Positions 35,637 to 45,182 are shown, counted from the stretch's first letter. The stretch is DNA of 64,000 bases from Litchfieldia alkalitelluris (GCF_002153425.1 NZ_KZ119600.1:297276-361275); one strand, 5' to 3'. The notes: a model not told the origin generated them from the letters alone. Translations and numbers: made by a program.

Positions 35637-36575
35637 TTACTTTGGTTGGACGGAAGTTGGGGTAATTTTGGATTCCTGAGTTGGTATAACAATGAAAAAG
35701 TCCTCTCCCTCTAAAACAACATTTTGTTCATTATCATAAAGTAATTCTTCGTGCATTTTTTCACCAGGACGCATTCCGATTGTTTGCACGGAAGGTATGT
35801 TCATTCCAGTTTCTTCACAGTATTTCTTAAATGCTTTTACTAAATCACCTATCTTTAAAGCTTTCATTTTTAAAATAAATGTTTCTCCTCCCTTACAATA
35901 ATACATTGCATTCAAAATCAAGTGGACTGCCTGAGGAATAGTCATGAAAAAACGAGTCATGGCAGGATCAGTCAGACTGAGTGGTTCTTTTGCTTGTATC
36001 TGACTCCTGAATAAGGAAATGACAGACCCTCTAGACCCAATCACATTTCCAAACCGAACAGAACAAAACTTGGTGTGTTTATTATTGAACATAGAATTTG
36101 CACGATAAAACATATTTTCAGCAATGCGTTTTGTCATGCCTAATGTATTTACAGGGTTTACTGCTTTATCTGTACTGATGTTCACAACTTTTTTTACTTT
36201 ATTACTAATACTTGCTTTGATAACATTCTCGCTACCAATAATATTAGTTTTTACGGCTTCTATAGGATGATCCTCGCAGATAGGAACTTGTTTTAAGGCA
36301 GCGGCATGGAAAACATAATCCATATCACGAGTCGCGTACTCAACATCCTGATAATTTCTAATATCAGCTAAATAAAATTGAATGTTTTTCATATTCCCAT
36401 ATTTTTGTTTCATTAAATATTGTTTACTGTCGTCTTTATTTAAAACTAGGATTAGTTTAGGTTTGAATTTTAATAATTCAGCAACAATATATTCACCAAT
36501 GGAACCACTACCACCAGTTACTAATATATTCTTGTTTTTATAGTAAGATTCTAACTCTTTGTCATTAATGGTCAC
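35637..36575 (-). CDS. UDP-sugar 4,6-dehydratase (LegB/CapD-like) with frameshifted C-terminus
   Basis: This 312-residue short-chain dehydrogenase starts at the GTG at 36575 behind TAGGAGG. NILVTGGSGSIGEYIV binds NAD, and the catalytic part has VNISTDKAVNP and GMTKRIAENMF in place of the usual YxxxK arrangement, as in FlaA1/PseB/CapD enzymes. RFGNVIGSRGSVISLF and GMRPGEKMHEELL are conserved. It produces 4-keto-6-deoxy sugars, the first step to legionaminic or pseudaminic acid. The frame ends early: after TPTS the next frame reads PTKVTSYRSNQVKPIEISEI and onward to a TAG at 35563, the usual family tail. An 11-bp insertion would account for the shift. Confidence 0.85.
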   Translation of the reverse strand: MTINDKELESYYKNKNILVTGGSGSIGEYIVAELLKFKPKLILVLNKDDSKQYLMKQKYGNMKNIQFYLADIRNYQDVEYATRDMDYVFHAAALKQVPICEDHPIEAVKTNIIGSENVIKASISNKVKKVVNISTDKAVNPVNTLGMTKRIAENMFYRANSMFNNKHTKFCSVRFGNVIGSRGSVISLFRSQIQAKEPLSLTDPAMTRFFMTIPQAVHLILNAMYYCKGGETFILKMKALKIGDLVKAFKKYCEETGMNIPSVQTIGMRPGEKMHEELLYDNEQNVVLEGEDFFIVIPTQESKITPTSVQPK

Positions 36576-36904
36576 TTTAACTTCCTCCTACTCTATACAA
36601 TCTCATCTTCAATGATTATTAATTCTTGTATATTTGTTAATCATCTCTACTAATCTATGTTTATAAAGGGAATATGCTGTAGATTAATCACTATTTTTAT
36701 ATAAAAAATTAAAAATGGTTGTACGCTTATAGGTATGAGTTTGAAGTGATAAAACCTTAAGTTTGGAGTGGAATTAATATTATTGTAGTAAATTATTTTT
36801 TTCAAAATTAGAAAAAGTGTCTATAGCAGAATGAACAGATATTAATAAGATAATAGAAACAACATGTTTTGAGTGGAGTAATGAATGAGAGGAGTACCTA
36901 TAGG

Positions 36905-38038
36905 ATGATACCTTTATCGAAACCAGACCTGACAATGTTGGAAAGGAAGTACATTTTGGAAGTACTCGACACAGGTCAATTAAGCTTTGGAGAAAAGATT
37001 AATCGGTTTGAAAATCTGTTTAGGCAGCAGTTTGAAATGGAGTATGCAGTAGCCGTAAATAGTGGAACAAGTGCTTTACATCTAGCTGTGAAATCTCTTG
37101 GACTAAAGGCAGGAGACGAGGTTTTGACGACGCCATACAGTTTTATCGCTTCAGCGAATTGTTTATTGTATGAAGGAGTGAAACCTGTCTTTGTAGATAT
37201 TGATCCGAAAACACTAAATATGAATACCGCTAAAATGGAGGAACTAATTACTGCTAAGACTAAGGCAATTTTAGTGGTACATGTATTCGGTCAACCATGT
37301 GATATGGATGAAGTTTTGCGTATTGCAACTAAGTATAATTTAGCAATTATCGAGGATGCTTGTGAGGCGATAGGTGCCAAGTGGAAAGGAAAACAGGTGG
37401 GAACATTCGGTGATGCTGGTATATTTGCATTTTATCCTAATAAACAAATTACTACTGGTGAAGGTGGTATTTTAATAACAAATAATGAGAGCATCTATCA
37501 AGTAGCGGCTAGCTTACGAAATCAGGGACGAAATATAAAGAGTACCTGGCTTGAACATGAACGACTCGGCTACAACTATCGTATGTCTGAACTACAAGCA
37601 GCAGTTGGGGTCGCTCAAATGGAACGACTTAACGAGATTTTGAAGAAACGAAAGCAAGTGGCTGAACGATATCTTGAACTGTTAAAGAAGTTAAAATTGC
37701 CAGTAAAAACCCCATTGATTTCTAATAACTGTGAAATGAGCTGGTTTGTCTTCGTTGTGATTCTTCCAGAAAATATTGACAGGCAAAAAATGATCGACGA
37801 CTTAAGTCAACAAGGAGTTCAAAGTAAACCATATTTTCCATCTATTCATTTACAACCAAGCTATAGAAGAGAGTTTGATTATGAGCGAGGTTTGTTTCCT
37901 GTTAGTGAAGCAATGTCTGATCGAACGTTAGCAATTCCTTTTTATTCAAATTTATCTTTGAATACTCAAAAAAATGTGATTGAAGCATTATCAAAAGCAT
38001 TAAGAAATATGAACAAAGTTAATCAAAACAAAGAATAG
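36905..38038 (+). CDS. DegT/DnrJ/EryC1 sugar aminotransferase (LegC/PseC/SpsC-like)
   Basis: The start is the ATG at 36905 (MIPLSKPDLT), behind AGAGGAG; longer frames reach 36869. The product is about 377 residues. NSGTSALHLAVKSLGLKAGD binds the PLP phosphate, EDACEAIGA holds the cofactor Asp, and FYPNKQITTGEGG carries the aldimine lysine. YNYRMSELQAAVG and a C-terminal H-P-S substrate loop complete it. It should aminate the 4-keto-6-deoxy sugar made by the dehydratase transcribed divergently next to it. An acetyltransferase follows 22 bases downstream, as expected for this pathway. Confidence 0.88.
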   Translation: MIPLSKPDLTMLERKYILEVLDTGQLSFGEKINRFENLFRQQFEMEYAVAVNSGTSALHLAVKSLGLKAGDEVLTTPYSFIASANCLLYEGVKPVFVDIDPKTLNMNTAKMEELITAKTKAILVVHVFGQPCDMDEVLRIATKYNLAIIEDACEAIGAKWKGKQVGTFGDAGIFAFYPNKQITTGEGGILITNNESIYQVAASLRNQGRNIKSTWLEHERLGYNYRMSELQAAVGVAQMERLNEILKKRKQVAERYLELLKKLKLPVKTPLISNNCEMSWFVFVVILPENIDRQKMIDDLSQQGVQSKPYFPSIHLQPSYRREFDYERGLFPVSEAMSDRTLAIPFYSNLSLNTQKNVIEALSKALRNMNKVNQNKE

Positions 38039-38059
38039 GTTAGGGGAGGAGAAATTATT

Positions 38060-38557
38060 ATGGTAGAACTTCAATTGGCTAAAATAGATGACTTTAACTT
38101 TTTTTATGAAATCAAGGCAAACAAGGAAAATATGTATTGGTCAGGACACGAAAATTTACCAAAATATGAAAACTTGATGAATTTTTTTAATGAAACTGTA
38201 AAAAATCAACAAATGGATCTTCATCGAAAAATTTACATTATAATGAGCAATCAATTGAAATGCGGCTATGTATATCTTGATCCTATTGATAAGGAAACAG
38301 CTTCAGTAAGTATTGCCGTAATTGACAAACACTCAGGAAAAGGCTTAGGGCGTAGAGCTTTAAAGAGGTTGTTGCAAATAGCCAAAAACAGTGGTTATCA
38401 ATCTATTCTTGCAGAAATTAGAGAAGACAATGTAAGGAGTCACAAGCTTTTTACATCTATAGGATTTAAGCAAACTGGGGATTATCATTTAAGTCACATA
38501 GAGAATTTAAATAAGAAACTAAAAATGCTCCAGTATAGATTTTATTTTGAGGACTGA
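38060..38557 (+). CDS. GNAT-family N-acetyltransferase
   Basis: This is a 165-residue GNAT protein. Strand 4 and the acetyl-CoA loop are in VSIAVIDKHSGKGLGRRAL, followed by AEIREDNVRSHKLFTSIGF, the classic motif B region. It lies directly after the sugar aminotransferase and before another DegT protein, so N-acetylation of the 4-amino sugar (PseH/LegH role) is the likely job. A ribosome site AGGGGAGGAG precedes the ATG. Confidence 0.82.
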   Translation: MVELQLAKIDDFNFFYEIKANKENMYWSGHENLPKYENLMNFFNETVKNQQMDLHRKIYIIMSNQLKCGYVYLDPIDKETASVSIAVIDKHSGKGLGRRALKRLLQIAKNSGYQSILAEIREDNVRSHKLFTSIGFKQTGDYHLSHIENLNKKLKMLQYRFYFED

Positions 38558-38562
38558 AATAA

Positions 38563-39636
38563 ATGGAGATAGGTAGTGAATTTCATTTAAGGTTAGAGAG
38601 TTTAAAAGAAGCGGATTTCTCCATTTATCATTTATTAAAAGATTACAATGCGCTGTATTTAGATAGTGGCAGGAGTGCATTACGTTTAATACTAAATAAC
38701 ATTAATCGAGGAGAAGTTTTAGTACCAGAATATATCTGTGATTCAGTTATTAACTGTTTTACAGGTTTTGAAATAAAGTGCTACCGGCTTAAACCAGACC
38801 TTGAAATAGATATGGAGGATTTATGTAATAAAATAAGTCCGAGTACAAAAATTGTTTTTTTGATGCATTATTTCGGTGCTTTACAACGAGAGGAAGTTTG
38901 CCTTCAACTTCAAGAACTCCGTAATCAAAAAGGATTCATGATTATTGAAGATACGACGCACAGTATATTTTCATCTCCTATAACGGTAGGCGATTACTGT
39001 ATTTGCAGTTTACGTAAATGGTTTGCAATTCCTGATGGCGGCGTTCTGTATTCTACTCATTCACTACAAAGATGGAAGAACTTAAATTTAAATAGAAATA
39101 GAAGTATTGAAAAGGCTTATGGAATGATATTAAAAACACTTTATTTAGATGGTGAATTAAAATCCAATTCAATCTTTAGAAAGATTTTCGAATCAACAGA
39201 AAACAAATTGAACTGTAAAAAAGAGGTATTAAAAATATCAAGCTTATCGGAATACCTCCTTCAGTGTTATGACCTATCAACAATGATTTCTAAAAGAAAA
39301 GAAAATTATCATCAATTATTAAATGGGATATGGGTTAGTGGATTCTCCCCCATTCAAACATTACAGAAAACTGATTGTCCATTTACGTTACCTATAAGAT
39401 TAAACAATAGAGATCAATTTAGAAAGTATTTAATAAATCATAAAATATTTTGTGCAGTACATTGGCCATTAGAAAAAAATATATTAAATAAAATGAAGAG
39501 AGCTAAACAGCTTTCATTAGAGATAATCTCTTTCCCTATTGATCAACGTTATCACACTGATGAAATAGACTATTTAATTAAGGTGATAAATCAGTATGAA
39601 AGGAGACGAATGGATGCAGGTAATCACTCACCATGA
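38563..39636 (+). CDS. Divergent DegT-like PLP-dependent aminotransferase
   Basis: This 357-residue protein has DSGRSALRLIL near residue 35 (compare SGTSALHLAL), VLVPEYICDSV, FLMHYFGALQ, IEDTTHSIFS (cofactor Asp) and SLRKWFAIPDGGVLYS with the presumed aldimine lysine. It is the second aminotransferase of the cluster and may make a different amino sugar or act on an amino-acid-like substituent. Its 3' end overlaps the next gene by 23 nt, so the two are translationally linked. The PLP motifs seem intact; the substrate is unknown. Confidence 0.75.
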   Translation: MEIGSEFHLRLESLKEADFSIYHLLKDYNALYLDSGRSALRLILNNINRGEVLVPEYICDSVINCFTGFEIKCYRLKPDLEIDMEDLCNKISPSTKIVFLMHYFGALQREEVCLQLQELRNQKGFMIIEDTTHSIFSSPITVGDYCICSLRKWFAIPDGGVLYSTHSLQRWKNLNLNRNRSIEKAYGMILKTLYLDGELKSNSIFRKIFESTENKLNCKKEVLKISSLSEYLLQCYDLSTMISKRKENYHQLLNGIWVSGFSPIQTLQKTDCPFTLPIRLNNRDQFRKYLINHKIFCAVHWPLEKNILNKMKRAKQLSLEIISFPIDQRYHTDEIDYLIKVINQYERRRMDAGNHSP

Positions 39637-40669
39637 GAAAGAAAAGTGGAATGAAATAGTAAAGTCATTCTCAAATTGGGATGTATACTACCTATGCGAA
39701 TATGCAGAATCATTCATGCTGCATGGTGACGGCACTCCTTATTTGTTTTATTTCAAAGATGGTAGCAGTAGATTATGTTACGTAGTTTTGTTAAACGATA
39801 TTGCTGAGATTTCGGCCTATAAGGGGCACATAAAAACTGGTGTTTATTTTGATATTACAACGCCATATGGATATGGTGGTCCTATAGTTGAAGGAGAGTT
39901 TAAAAAACGCAATCAAGCAAAATTTCTTACGGAATTGAGTCAATATTGTCGAGAGAATAATATAATTACTCAATTTCTTCGCTTTCACCCATTATTTCAA
40001 AATCAAGTTTATATGGATAGTATTTGTGAGATTTTTCCTATAAAAGATACGATTACTATGGATACTATTTCATCTGATACCATCCAAAAGAATTTACACA
40101 GCAAAAATCAAAATATGATAAGAAAAGCGAAAAAAGTAGGGGTAGAAATAAAGCAAGATAATGGGGAAAGGTTGGATGACTTTATAAGGATTTACGAATC
40201 AACCATGGACAATAATAAAGCAAGTGAATATTATTATTTTTCGTCTGATTATTATGAGTTTTTAAGAAAGGAAATGAGTGAAAATGTTAGTTTCTTTTAC
40301 GCTTGTAAGGAAGAAGAAATAATAGGTGCATCGATATTCCTCTATAACGACCAATATATGCATTATCATTTGTCTGGGACACAAAAGGAGTTTAGGGAAT
40401 TCGCTTCTATGAATCTATTACTGTATGAAGCGGCGCTTTGGGCTGAGAAAAAGGGGATAAAGCAATTCCACCTAGGTGGAGGTGTTAGCGCTACGGATAG
40501 CTTGTTTAAGTTTAAAAAACAATTTAATAAGAATGGTTATAAGCACTTTTATATAGGTAGAAATATTTTTGATGAGCAGGTGTATAACCATTTACTCCAA
40601 ATTAGAAAAATGATAGATCCAAAGTTTAATATAAACAATGATAAGCTAATTCAGTATAGAAAGGATTAA
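39614..40669 (+). CDS. FemAB-like / GNAT acyltransferase
   Basis: The start is the ATG at 39614, ten bases after AAAGGAG, inside the previous gene; an ATG at 39596 is an alternative. The product is 351 residues. The double-GNAT plan is visible: NWDVYYLCEYAESF in the first half and SKNQNMIRKAKKVGVEI followed by IYESTMDNNKASEYYYFS and HYHLSGTQKEFREFASMNL in the second, as in FemX and related peptidyl or acyl transferases. It may add an amino acid or acyl group to a sugar amine or lipid-linked glycan. It is coupled to the divergent DegT gene upstream. Confidence 0.72.
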   Translation: MQVITHHEKEKWNEIVKSFSNWDVYYLCEYAESFMLHGDGTPYLFYFKDGSSRLCYVVLLNDIAEISAYKGHIKTGVYFDITTPYGYGGPIVEGEFKKRNQAKFLTELSQYCRENNIITQFLRFHPLFQNQVYMDSICEIFPIKDTITMDTISSDTIQKNLHSKNQNMIRKAKKVGVEIKQDNGERLDDFIRIYESTMDNNKASEYYYFSSDYYEFLRKEMSENVSFFYACKEEEIIGASIFLYNDQYMHYHLSGTQKEFREFASMNLLLYEAALWAEKKGIKQFHLGGGVSATDSLFKFKKQFNKNGYKHFYIGRNIFDEQVYNHLLQIRKMIDPKFNINNDKLIQYRKD

Positions 40670-40674
40670 TTTTA

Positions 40675-41670
40675 ATGGGAGTTTATATTATTGCAGAAGC
40701 AGGCGGAAATCATAATGGTAATTTTGATTTAGCCTTACGTCTGATCGATGAAGCAGTAAATGCTGGCGCTGATTGTGTGAAATTTCAAACATTTATAACT
40801 GACGAAGTGGTTTCTAAATCGGCAAAAAAAGCCTCATATCAAAAAGAAACAACAAATGAAGAAGAAAGCCAATACGATATGGTAAAAAAACTAGAACTAT
40901 CCTATAGCCAATATAGGGAGCTTCAAGAGTATTGTAATAAAAAAGGGATTGTTTTTTTATCTACACCATTTGACATAAAAAGTATCTCACTTTTACAAGA
41001 ACTAGACCTGCCCTTTTGGAAAATACCCTCAGGAGAAATTACCAATTTACCCTATCTTCTAGAGATTGCTAAAACAGGTAAAGATGTGGTTCTATCAACG
41101 GGTATGGCTACAATAACTGAAATAAGAGAGGCAATCGATGTTTTGAAAAACAATGGAGCAGGGGAGATAAGTATTCTTCATTGTAATACTGAATACCCTA
41201 CACCAATGGAAGATGTAAACTTAAAAGTCATGGGTTCCTTGAGAGAACTATTCAATTTGGATATTGGATATTCAGATCATACTTTAGGGATAGAGGTTCC
41301 TATTGCTGCAGTAGCATTGGGGGCAAAGGTAATCGAAAAACATTTTACACTGGATAGAACAATGGAGGGTCCAGATCATAAGGCTAGTTTAGAGCCACAC
41401 GAACTAAAAAAAATGGTGGAAAGTATACGTAATATAGAAATGGCATTAGGTCACCCCCATAAAAAACCTACGTTATCAGAGAAAAAAAACATGGAAGTTG
41501 CAAGAAAAAGCATTGTGGCAAGACGTAATATTAGGCAAGGTGAAATATTTAGTGAAGAGAACATCACTGTAAAGCGTCCAGGAAATGGAATTAGTCCTAT
41601 GTACTGGTTTGATGTTTTAGGGAAACAGGCAAGCAAAGATTTTCAAGAAGATGAGTTGATCGATTTATGA
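40675..41670 (+). CDS. NeuB-family nonulosonic acid synthase, second copy
   Basis: This is a 331-residue typical NeuB/LegI enzyme. IAEAGGNHNGNFDLALRLID and DCVKFQTF form the PEP site. FWKIPSGEITN, ISILHCNTEYPTP, IGYSDHTLGIEV and IEKHFTLDRTMEGPDH follow, then a SAF domain (RKSIVARRNIRQGEIF). It condenses phosphoenolpyruvate with an acylated mannosamine-type sugar. It overlaps the NeuC gene by 4 nt. The synthase plus a hydrolysing epimerase next to a 4,6-dehydratase/aminotransferase set points to legionaminic acid rather than pseudaminic acid. Confidence 0.92.
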   Translation: MGVYIIAEAGGNHNGNFDLALRLIDEAVNAGADCVKFQTFITDEVVSKSAKKASYQKETTNEEESQYDMVKKLELSYSQYRELQEYCNKKGIVFLSTPFDIKSISLLQELDLPFWKIPSGEITNLPYLLEIAKTGKDVVLSTGMATITEIREAIDVLKNNGAGEISILHCNTEYPTPMEDVNLKVMGSLRELFNLDIGYSDHTLGIEVPIAAVALGAKVIEKHFTLDRTMEGPDHKASLEPHELKKMVESIRNIEMALGHPHKKPTLSEKKNMEVARKSIVARRNIRQGEIFSEENITVKRPGNGISPMYWFDVLGKQASKDFQEDELIDL

Positions 41671-42842
41671 AAAAAGTATGTGTGGTTACATCAACAAGAG
41701 CAGAATATGGGTTATTACGTAATCTAATTCAAAAGATTCAAGATGACCAATCGTTAGAATTATGCTTAGTCGTAACGGGGATGCATTTATCACAGGAATT
41801 TGGAATGACAGTTGAAGAAATAGAAAGGGATAATTATCCAATAGCAGAAAAGATAGACATTCTATTGAGTGGAGATAGTCCTTCAGCCATTTCTAAAACA
41901 ATGGGGTTAGCCTCTATTTCATTTTCAGATATGTTTGAAAGACAGAAACCAGATATATTAATTGTATTAGGAGACCGTTACGAATTGCTTCCAATTTGTG
42001 CATGTGCCATGAATGCCCGTATCCCCATTGCCCATATTTCTGGTGGTGAAACTACTGAAGGTGTAGTTGATGAGTGCATTAGGCATTGTATTACAAAAAT
42101 GAGTTATTTACATTTTCCTGGTTGCGAACCATACAGAAAACGTATTATTCAATTAGGAGAGTCACCAGAAAGGGTATTTAATTATGGCGATGTTGGAGTG
42201 GAACTGGTAAGGTCGATGAAGCTCTTGCCAAAAACTGAATTGGAACAGTTACTGCATTTTAATTTAAGTGGGGCATATGCGTGTGTTACGTTTCATCCAA
42301 CCACCCTAGAAGATAAAACTGCTGCGAAACAAACAGATGAATTACTGGAAGCGATAAATAAATTCCCTAATATGAAGTTTATTTTCTTAAAAACTAATTC
42401 TGATACAGGTGGACGGATTATCAATAAAAAGATTGATCAATATGTCTCTCGAAATAATAATTGTATTGCCTTTCAATCTCTTAGTATACAAACCTACCTT
42501 TCTTGTATGAAATACTCTTCTGTTGTAATTGGAAATTCCTCAAGTGGTATAGTCGAAGCTCCTACATTCGGAGTCCCTACAATAAACATTGGTGATAGAC
42601 AAAAAGGCCGACTTCAAGCAAGTAGCATCATTAATTGTAATCCGATAGCTAAAGATGTGATTGAAGCGATTAAATTATCTCAAACAAATAGATTTAAGGA
42701 TATTGCATCAAATACAATAAACCCATATGGATCTGGTAACACATCAGCGTTAATTGTTGAAACGATAAAGGATTTTTTATGCGAAAATAAAATTGATTTG
42801 AAAAAAAGTTTTTACAATATTAGTTACGAGATCAATGGTTGA
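41667..42842 (+). CDS. NeuC/LegG-type hydrolysing UDP-N-acetylglucosamine 2-epimerase
   Basis: This is a 391-residue GT-B-like epimerase. It begins VCVVTSTRAEYGLLRNLIQ and contains LGDRYELLP, ISGGETTEGVVDECIRH, FHPTTLE and IGNSSSGIVEAP, all signatures of NeuC. It inverts C2 and releases UDP to give the free mannosamine-type sugar used by the NeuB next to it (ATGA overlap). It is the last gene of the nonulosonate operon; a terminator follows after 198 bases that hold nothing else. Confidence 0.92.
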   Translation: MKKVCVVTSTRAEYGLLRNLIQKIQDDQSLELCLVVTGMHLSQEFGMTVEEIERDNYPIAEKIDILLSGDSPSAISKTMGLASISFSDMFERQKPDILIVLGDRYELLPICACAMNARIPIAHISGGETTEGVVDECIRHCITKMSYLHFPGCEPYRKRIIQLGESPERVFNYGDVGVELVRSMKLLPKTELEQLLHFNLSGAYACVTFHPTTLEDKTAAKQTDELLEAINKFPNMKFIFLKTNSDTGGRIINKKIDQYVSRNNNCIAFQSLSIQTYLSCMKYSSVVIGNSSSGIVEAPTFGVPTINIGDRQKGRLQASSIINCNPIAKDVIEAIKLSQTNRFKDIASNTINPYGSGNTSALIVETIKDFLCENKIDLKKSFYNISYEING

Positions 42843-43040
42843 GGAATAGAAAGGTATGTAGAAGATTAGTAAACAGGATGTTGACATTGAAGATAATACA
42901 AAGGAAAGTAAGTAAGCTAGCAGATGCAGCAACAGATATTTACAATTGGTGTTTATAAGGAGTTCTATTGCTTTAAGTAGGCGGTATGATCATTGTTTTT
43001 CAACGCTGAAAGCTAACCTAGAGTAATGCGATAAAAAGAG

Positions 43041-43079
43041 GGCTTTTCATTAGTGGACAATACTTATGGAAGCCTTTTT
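43041..43079 (+). terminator. Rho-independent terminator
   Basis: GGCTTTTCATTAGT (43041-43054) pairs, with two mismatches, with ACTTATGGAAGCC (43062-43074), followed by five Ts. It ends the nonulosonate operon. Confidence 0.7.
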
Positions 43080-43177
43080 GTATTTATACAAACATGGTGA
43101 TATGTATTATATATAATTTACTTCTGCTACTGCATTTATTTGACCATACATTAATTAAACATATTATTCATAAGAAA

Positions 43178-43205
43178 TATACACTGTCTTTAAATTCACT
43201 TTACA
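43178..43205 (+). promoter_or_regulatory. Putative PhoP box upstream of a HAD phosphatase
   Basis: TATACA (43178), TTTAAA (43189) and TTTACA (43200) stand exactly 11 bp apart, 47 bp before the gene start. Tandem TT(A/T)ACA hexamers at about 11-bp spacing are the binding pattern of Bacillus PhoP. Confidence 0.5.
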
Positions 43206-43251
43206 TCCAAGAGTTACGATATAACTAACAAAATATGGAGGGGGTAGTATT

Positions 43252-44067
43252 GTGTTGGGTGTTCGGGCGGTATTTATTGATATGGATGGTACACTGCTTA
43301 CCAAAGCAAATGAGGTAACAAAAAGGAATAAAGAAGCAATTCACATGTTAATTAATCAAGGGATAAAAGTATTTTTAGCAACCGGTAGGCAGTACGACAT
43401 TACGGTTCCATACCACGAGCTATTAGGATTGAAGACACCAATGATCTGTTTAAACGGTGCAGCCATATACGACGGTTATAATGGGAAACTAATTCAAAAA
43501 AAGACGATTGAAATAGACGAAGAGTTGTTTCATCGAATAACTGCTGAAGAGATGTGTAATGTCATTGTTCATACAGAGGAAGGTACTTATTGTAAGGAAA
43601 GATCTGAGGAAGTTAATATATGGACCCTAGAAGGGAGAGTACCTCCTAAATATATTGGAGATTTACGGCATGCTAATTATGGGGAAGTATTAAAGTATAG
43701 TGTCAATACAGGCAAAGTTAGCCGATCCTTAGCCAAACCATTTACAGAGGATAAAGAAGTAATACATTGGAACAACGGTTTTGAATTACTGGCCCGCGGT
43801 GTATCTAAGTGGTCAGCGATACAAACCTTGATCCGTGCATATGGAATCAGTAGGGAAGAAGTAGTGACAATAGGTGATGGTCCCAATGATGTAACGATGC
43901 TTCGTCATGCAGGATTGGGTGTTGCCATGGGGAATGCAGCTAAGAATGTTAAAGCTAATGCGGATATGATTATTGGTTACCATGATGAGGACGCACTTGC
44001 TGTGTTTTTTGAATCTTATCTCATCAATTCGTATTCAATGAATCTAGGAAATACAGATTTGGGTTAG
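43252..44067 (+). CDS. Cof-type HAD-superfamily phosphatase
   Basis: This 271-residue protein starts at the GTG at 43252 behind GGAGGGGG. VFIDMDGTLL holds the nucleophile Asp, FLATGRQYD the second motif, and VTIGDGPNDVTMLRHAGLGV the metal-binding motif 4; a large C2-type cap lies between. Cof-type enzymes hydrolyse sugar phosphates, FMN or phosphonoacetaldehyde-like substrates with broad range. The Pho-box-like array upstream and the phosphonate-type transporter immediately downstream suggest a role in phosphate scavenging, but the substrate is not known. Confidence 0.85.
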   Translation: MLGVRAVFIDMDGTLLTKANEVTKRNKEAIHMLINQGIKVFLATGRQYDITVPYHELLGLKTPMICLNGAAIYDGYNGKLIQKKTIEIDEELFHRITAEEMCNVIVHTEEGTYCKERSEEVNIWTLEGRVPPKYIGDLRHANYGEVLKYSVNTGKVSRSLAKPFTEDKEVIHWNNGFELLARGVSKWSAIQTLIRAYGISREEVVTIGDGPNDVTMLRHAGLGVAMGNAAKNVKANADMIIGYHDEDALAVFFESYLINSYSMNLGNTDLG

Positions 44068-44119
44068 CATAACTTTAGAGTATTATCTCTATGGAATATA
44101 GATATATTATTAACTTAAA

Positions 44120-44146
44120 TATACAAAAAATTTACAAAACTTAACA
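44120..44146 (+). promoter_or_regulatory. Putative PhoP box upstream of the first PhnDCE operon
   Basis: TATACA (44120), TTTACA (44131) and TTAACA (44141) are spaced 11 and 10 bp, about 80 bp before the start of phnD. TTAACA is the exact Bacillus consensus. Confidence 0.55.
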
Positions 44147-44226
44147 ATTTATCAATTCTCCATTAATATTAGTTCACTACAATGAAGTAGTCAAAGATAA
44201 TCTATTTTTAAAGGGGGAATGGTAAC

Positions 44227-45165
44227 ATGTTATCAATATTTAAAAGTATTGTATTTGTATTCATCAGCATTTTACTTTTGGCTGCATGTGGTGAGGCGGA
44301 AACGGAAACACAAGCAGAAACACCAACTTCACCAGAAACTGCAGGGGAATCGTCTCAAAGTGATGGTGTGGATCGGTCTGAGTGGCCTGAGAAAATTAGA
44401 TTTGCAGTTACAGGAATAGAAGGAATGGAAGAACTTCAACGACGTTACGATGTTTTCCAAGAGTTAATTGAAGATTTAATGGGGGTGGAATTCGAATTTT
44501 TTGCCCTTTCTGATAGGACCATTTCAACAACTGCATTGGAGTATGATCAAGTAGACATTATTTTATCTGGTCCTTCTGAATATGTACTAACTAAATCTGC
44601 TGTGCCGACTGCGGAACCTTTAGCAGCTGTGGAACGTGATGCTTATCATACGGTATTTATTGTGGCGGAAGATAGCGAGTTTAAGACTTTAGAAGATTTA
44701 AAGGGCCATAAAATTGCCATGAAGGATACTGGGTCTACCTCTGGGCATATTGGACCAAGCTCGATTTTAATTGATGCAGGATTTGACTTAGATAGGGATG
44801 TTAATATCCTTCTGCTAGGTGGAGCTTCAGTAGAAGCATTAAAGTCAGGGGAAGTAGACGCTGTTGGAGACGGTATTCGTGTTTTTAACAAAATGGTAGA
44901 AGAGGATGGAGAAGGGGTATGGCGACTTTTACACGAAGGGCCACCACTTCCGCAAGATCCATTTGTAGCAAATCCAAATTTGCCAGAAAGCTTTAAAGCA
45001 GAGTTCAAACGTGTCCTATTAGAAAACCAAGAAGAAATCTTAAATGCCATTTTAAACCACGAGGATAACAATAAATATATTAATGCAAAAATCGTAGAGA
45101 TTAGTGATGCTGATTATGATTTAATGCGTGAGACATATAGCACATTAGGGATTGAGCTAGAGTAA
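44227..45165 (+). CDS. phnD: Phosphonate/phosphite-type ABC transporter substrate-binding lipoprotein
   Basis: This 312-residue lipoprotein has signal peptide residues 1-20 and the lipobox LLAAC with C21. A Glu/Thr-rich linker follows, then the PhnD domain (IRFAVTGIEG, DIILSGPSEYV, LEDLKGHKIAMKDTGSTSGH). PhnD proteins bind phosphonates, phosphite or phosphate at the membrane outer face. It is followed by phnC and phnE in one operon. No C-P lyase or phosphite dehydrogenase gene is in the window, so the natural substrate is open. Confidence 0.88.
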   Translation: MLSIFKSIVFVFISILLLAACGEAETETQAETPTSPETAGESSQSDGVDRSEWPEKIRFAVTGIEGMEELQRRYDVFQELIEDLMGVEFEFFALSDRTISTTALEYDQVDIILSGPSEYVLTKSAVPTAEPLAAVERDAYHTVFIVAEDSEFKTLEDLKGHKIAMKDTGSTSGHIGPSSILIDAGFDLDRDVNILLLGGASVEALKSGEVDAVGDGIRVFNKMVEEDGEGVWRLLHEGPPLPQDPFVANPNLPESFKAEFKRVLLENQEEILNAILNHEDNNKYINAKIVEISDADYDLMRETYSTLGIELE

Positions 45166-45182
45166 TTACAGGTGGGATAGGG

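Noticed and set aside
44646-45071. A 141-codon minus-strand frame inside phnD.
   Set aside because: It lies fully within a well-supported gene, lacks a ribosome site and has a low-complexity Ser-rich sequence.
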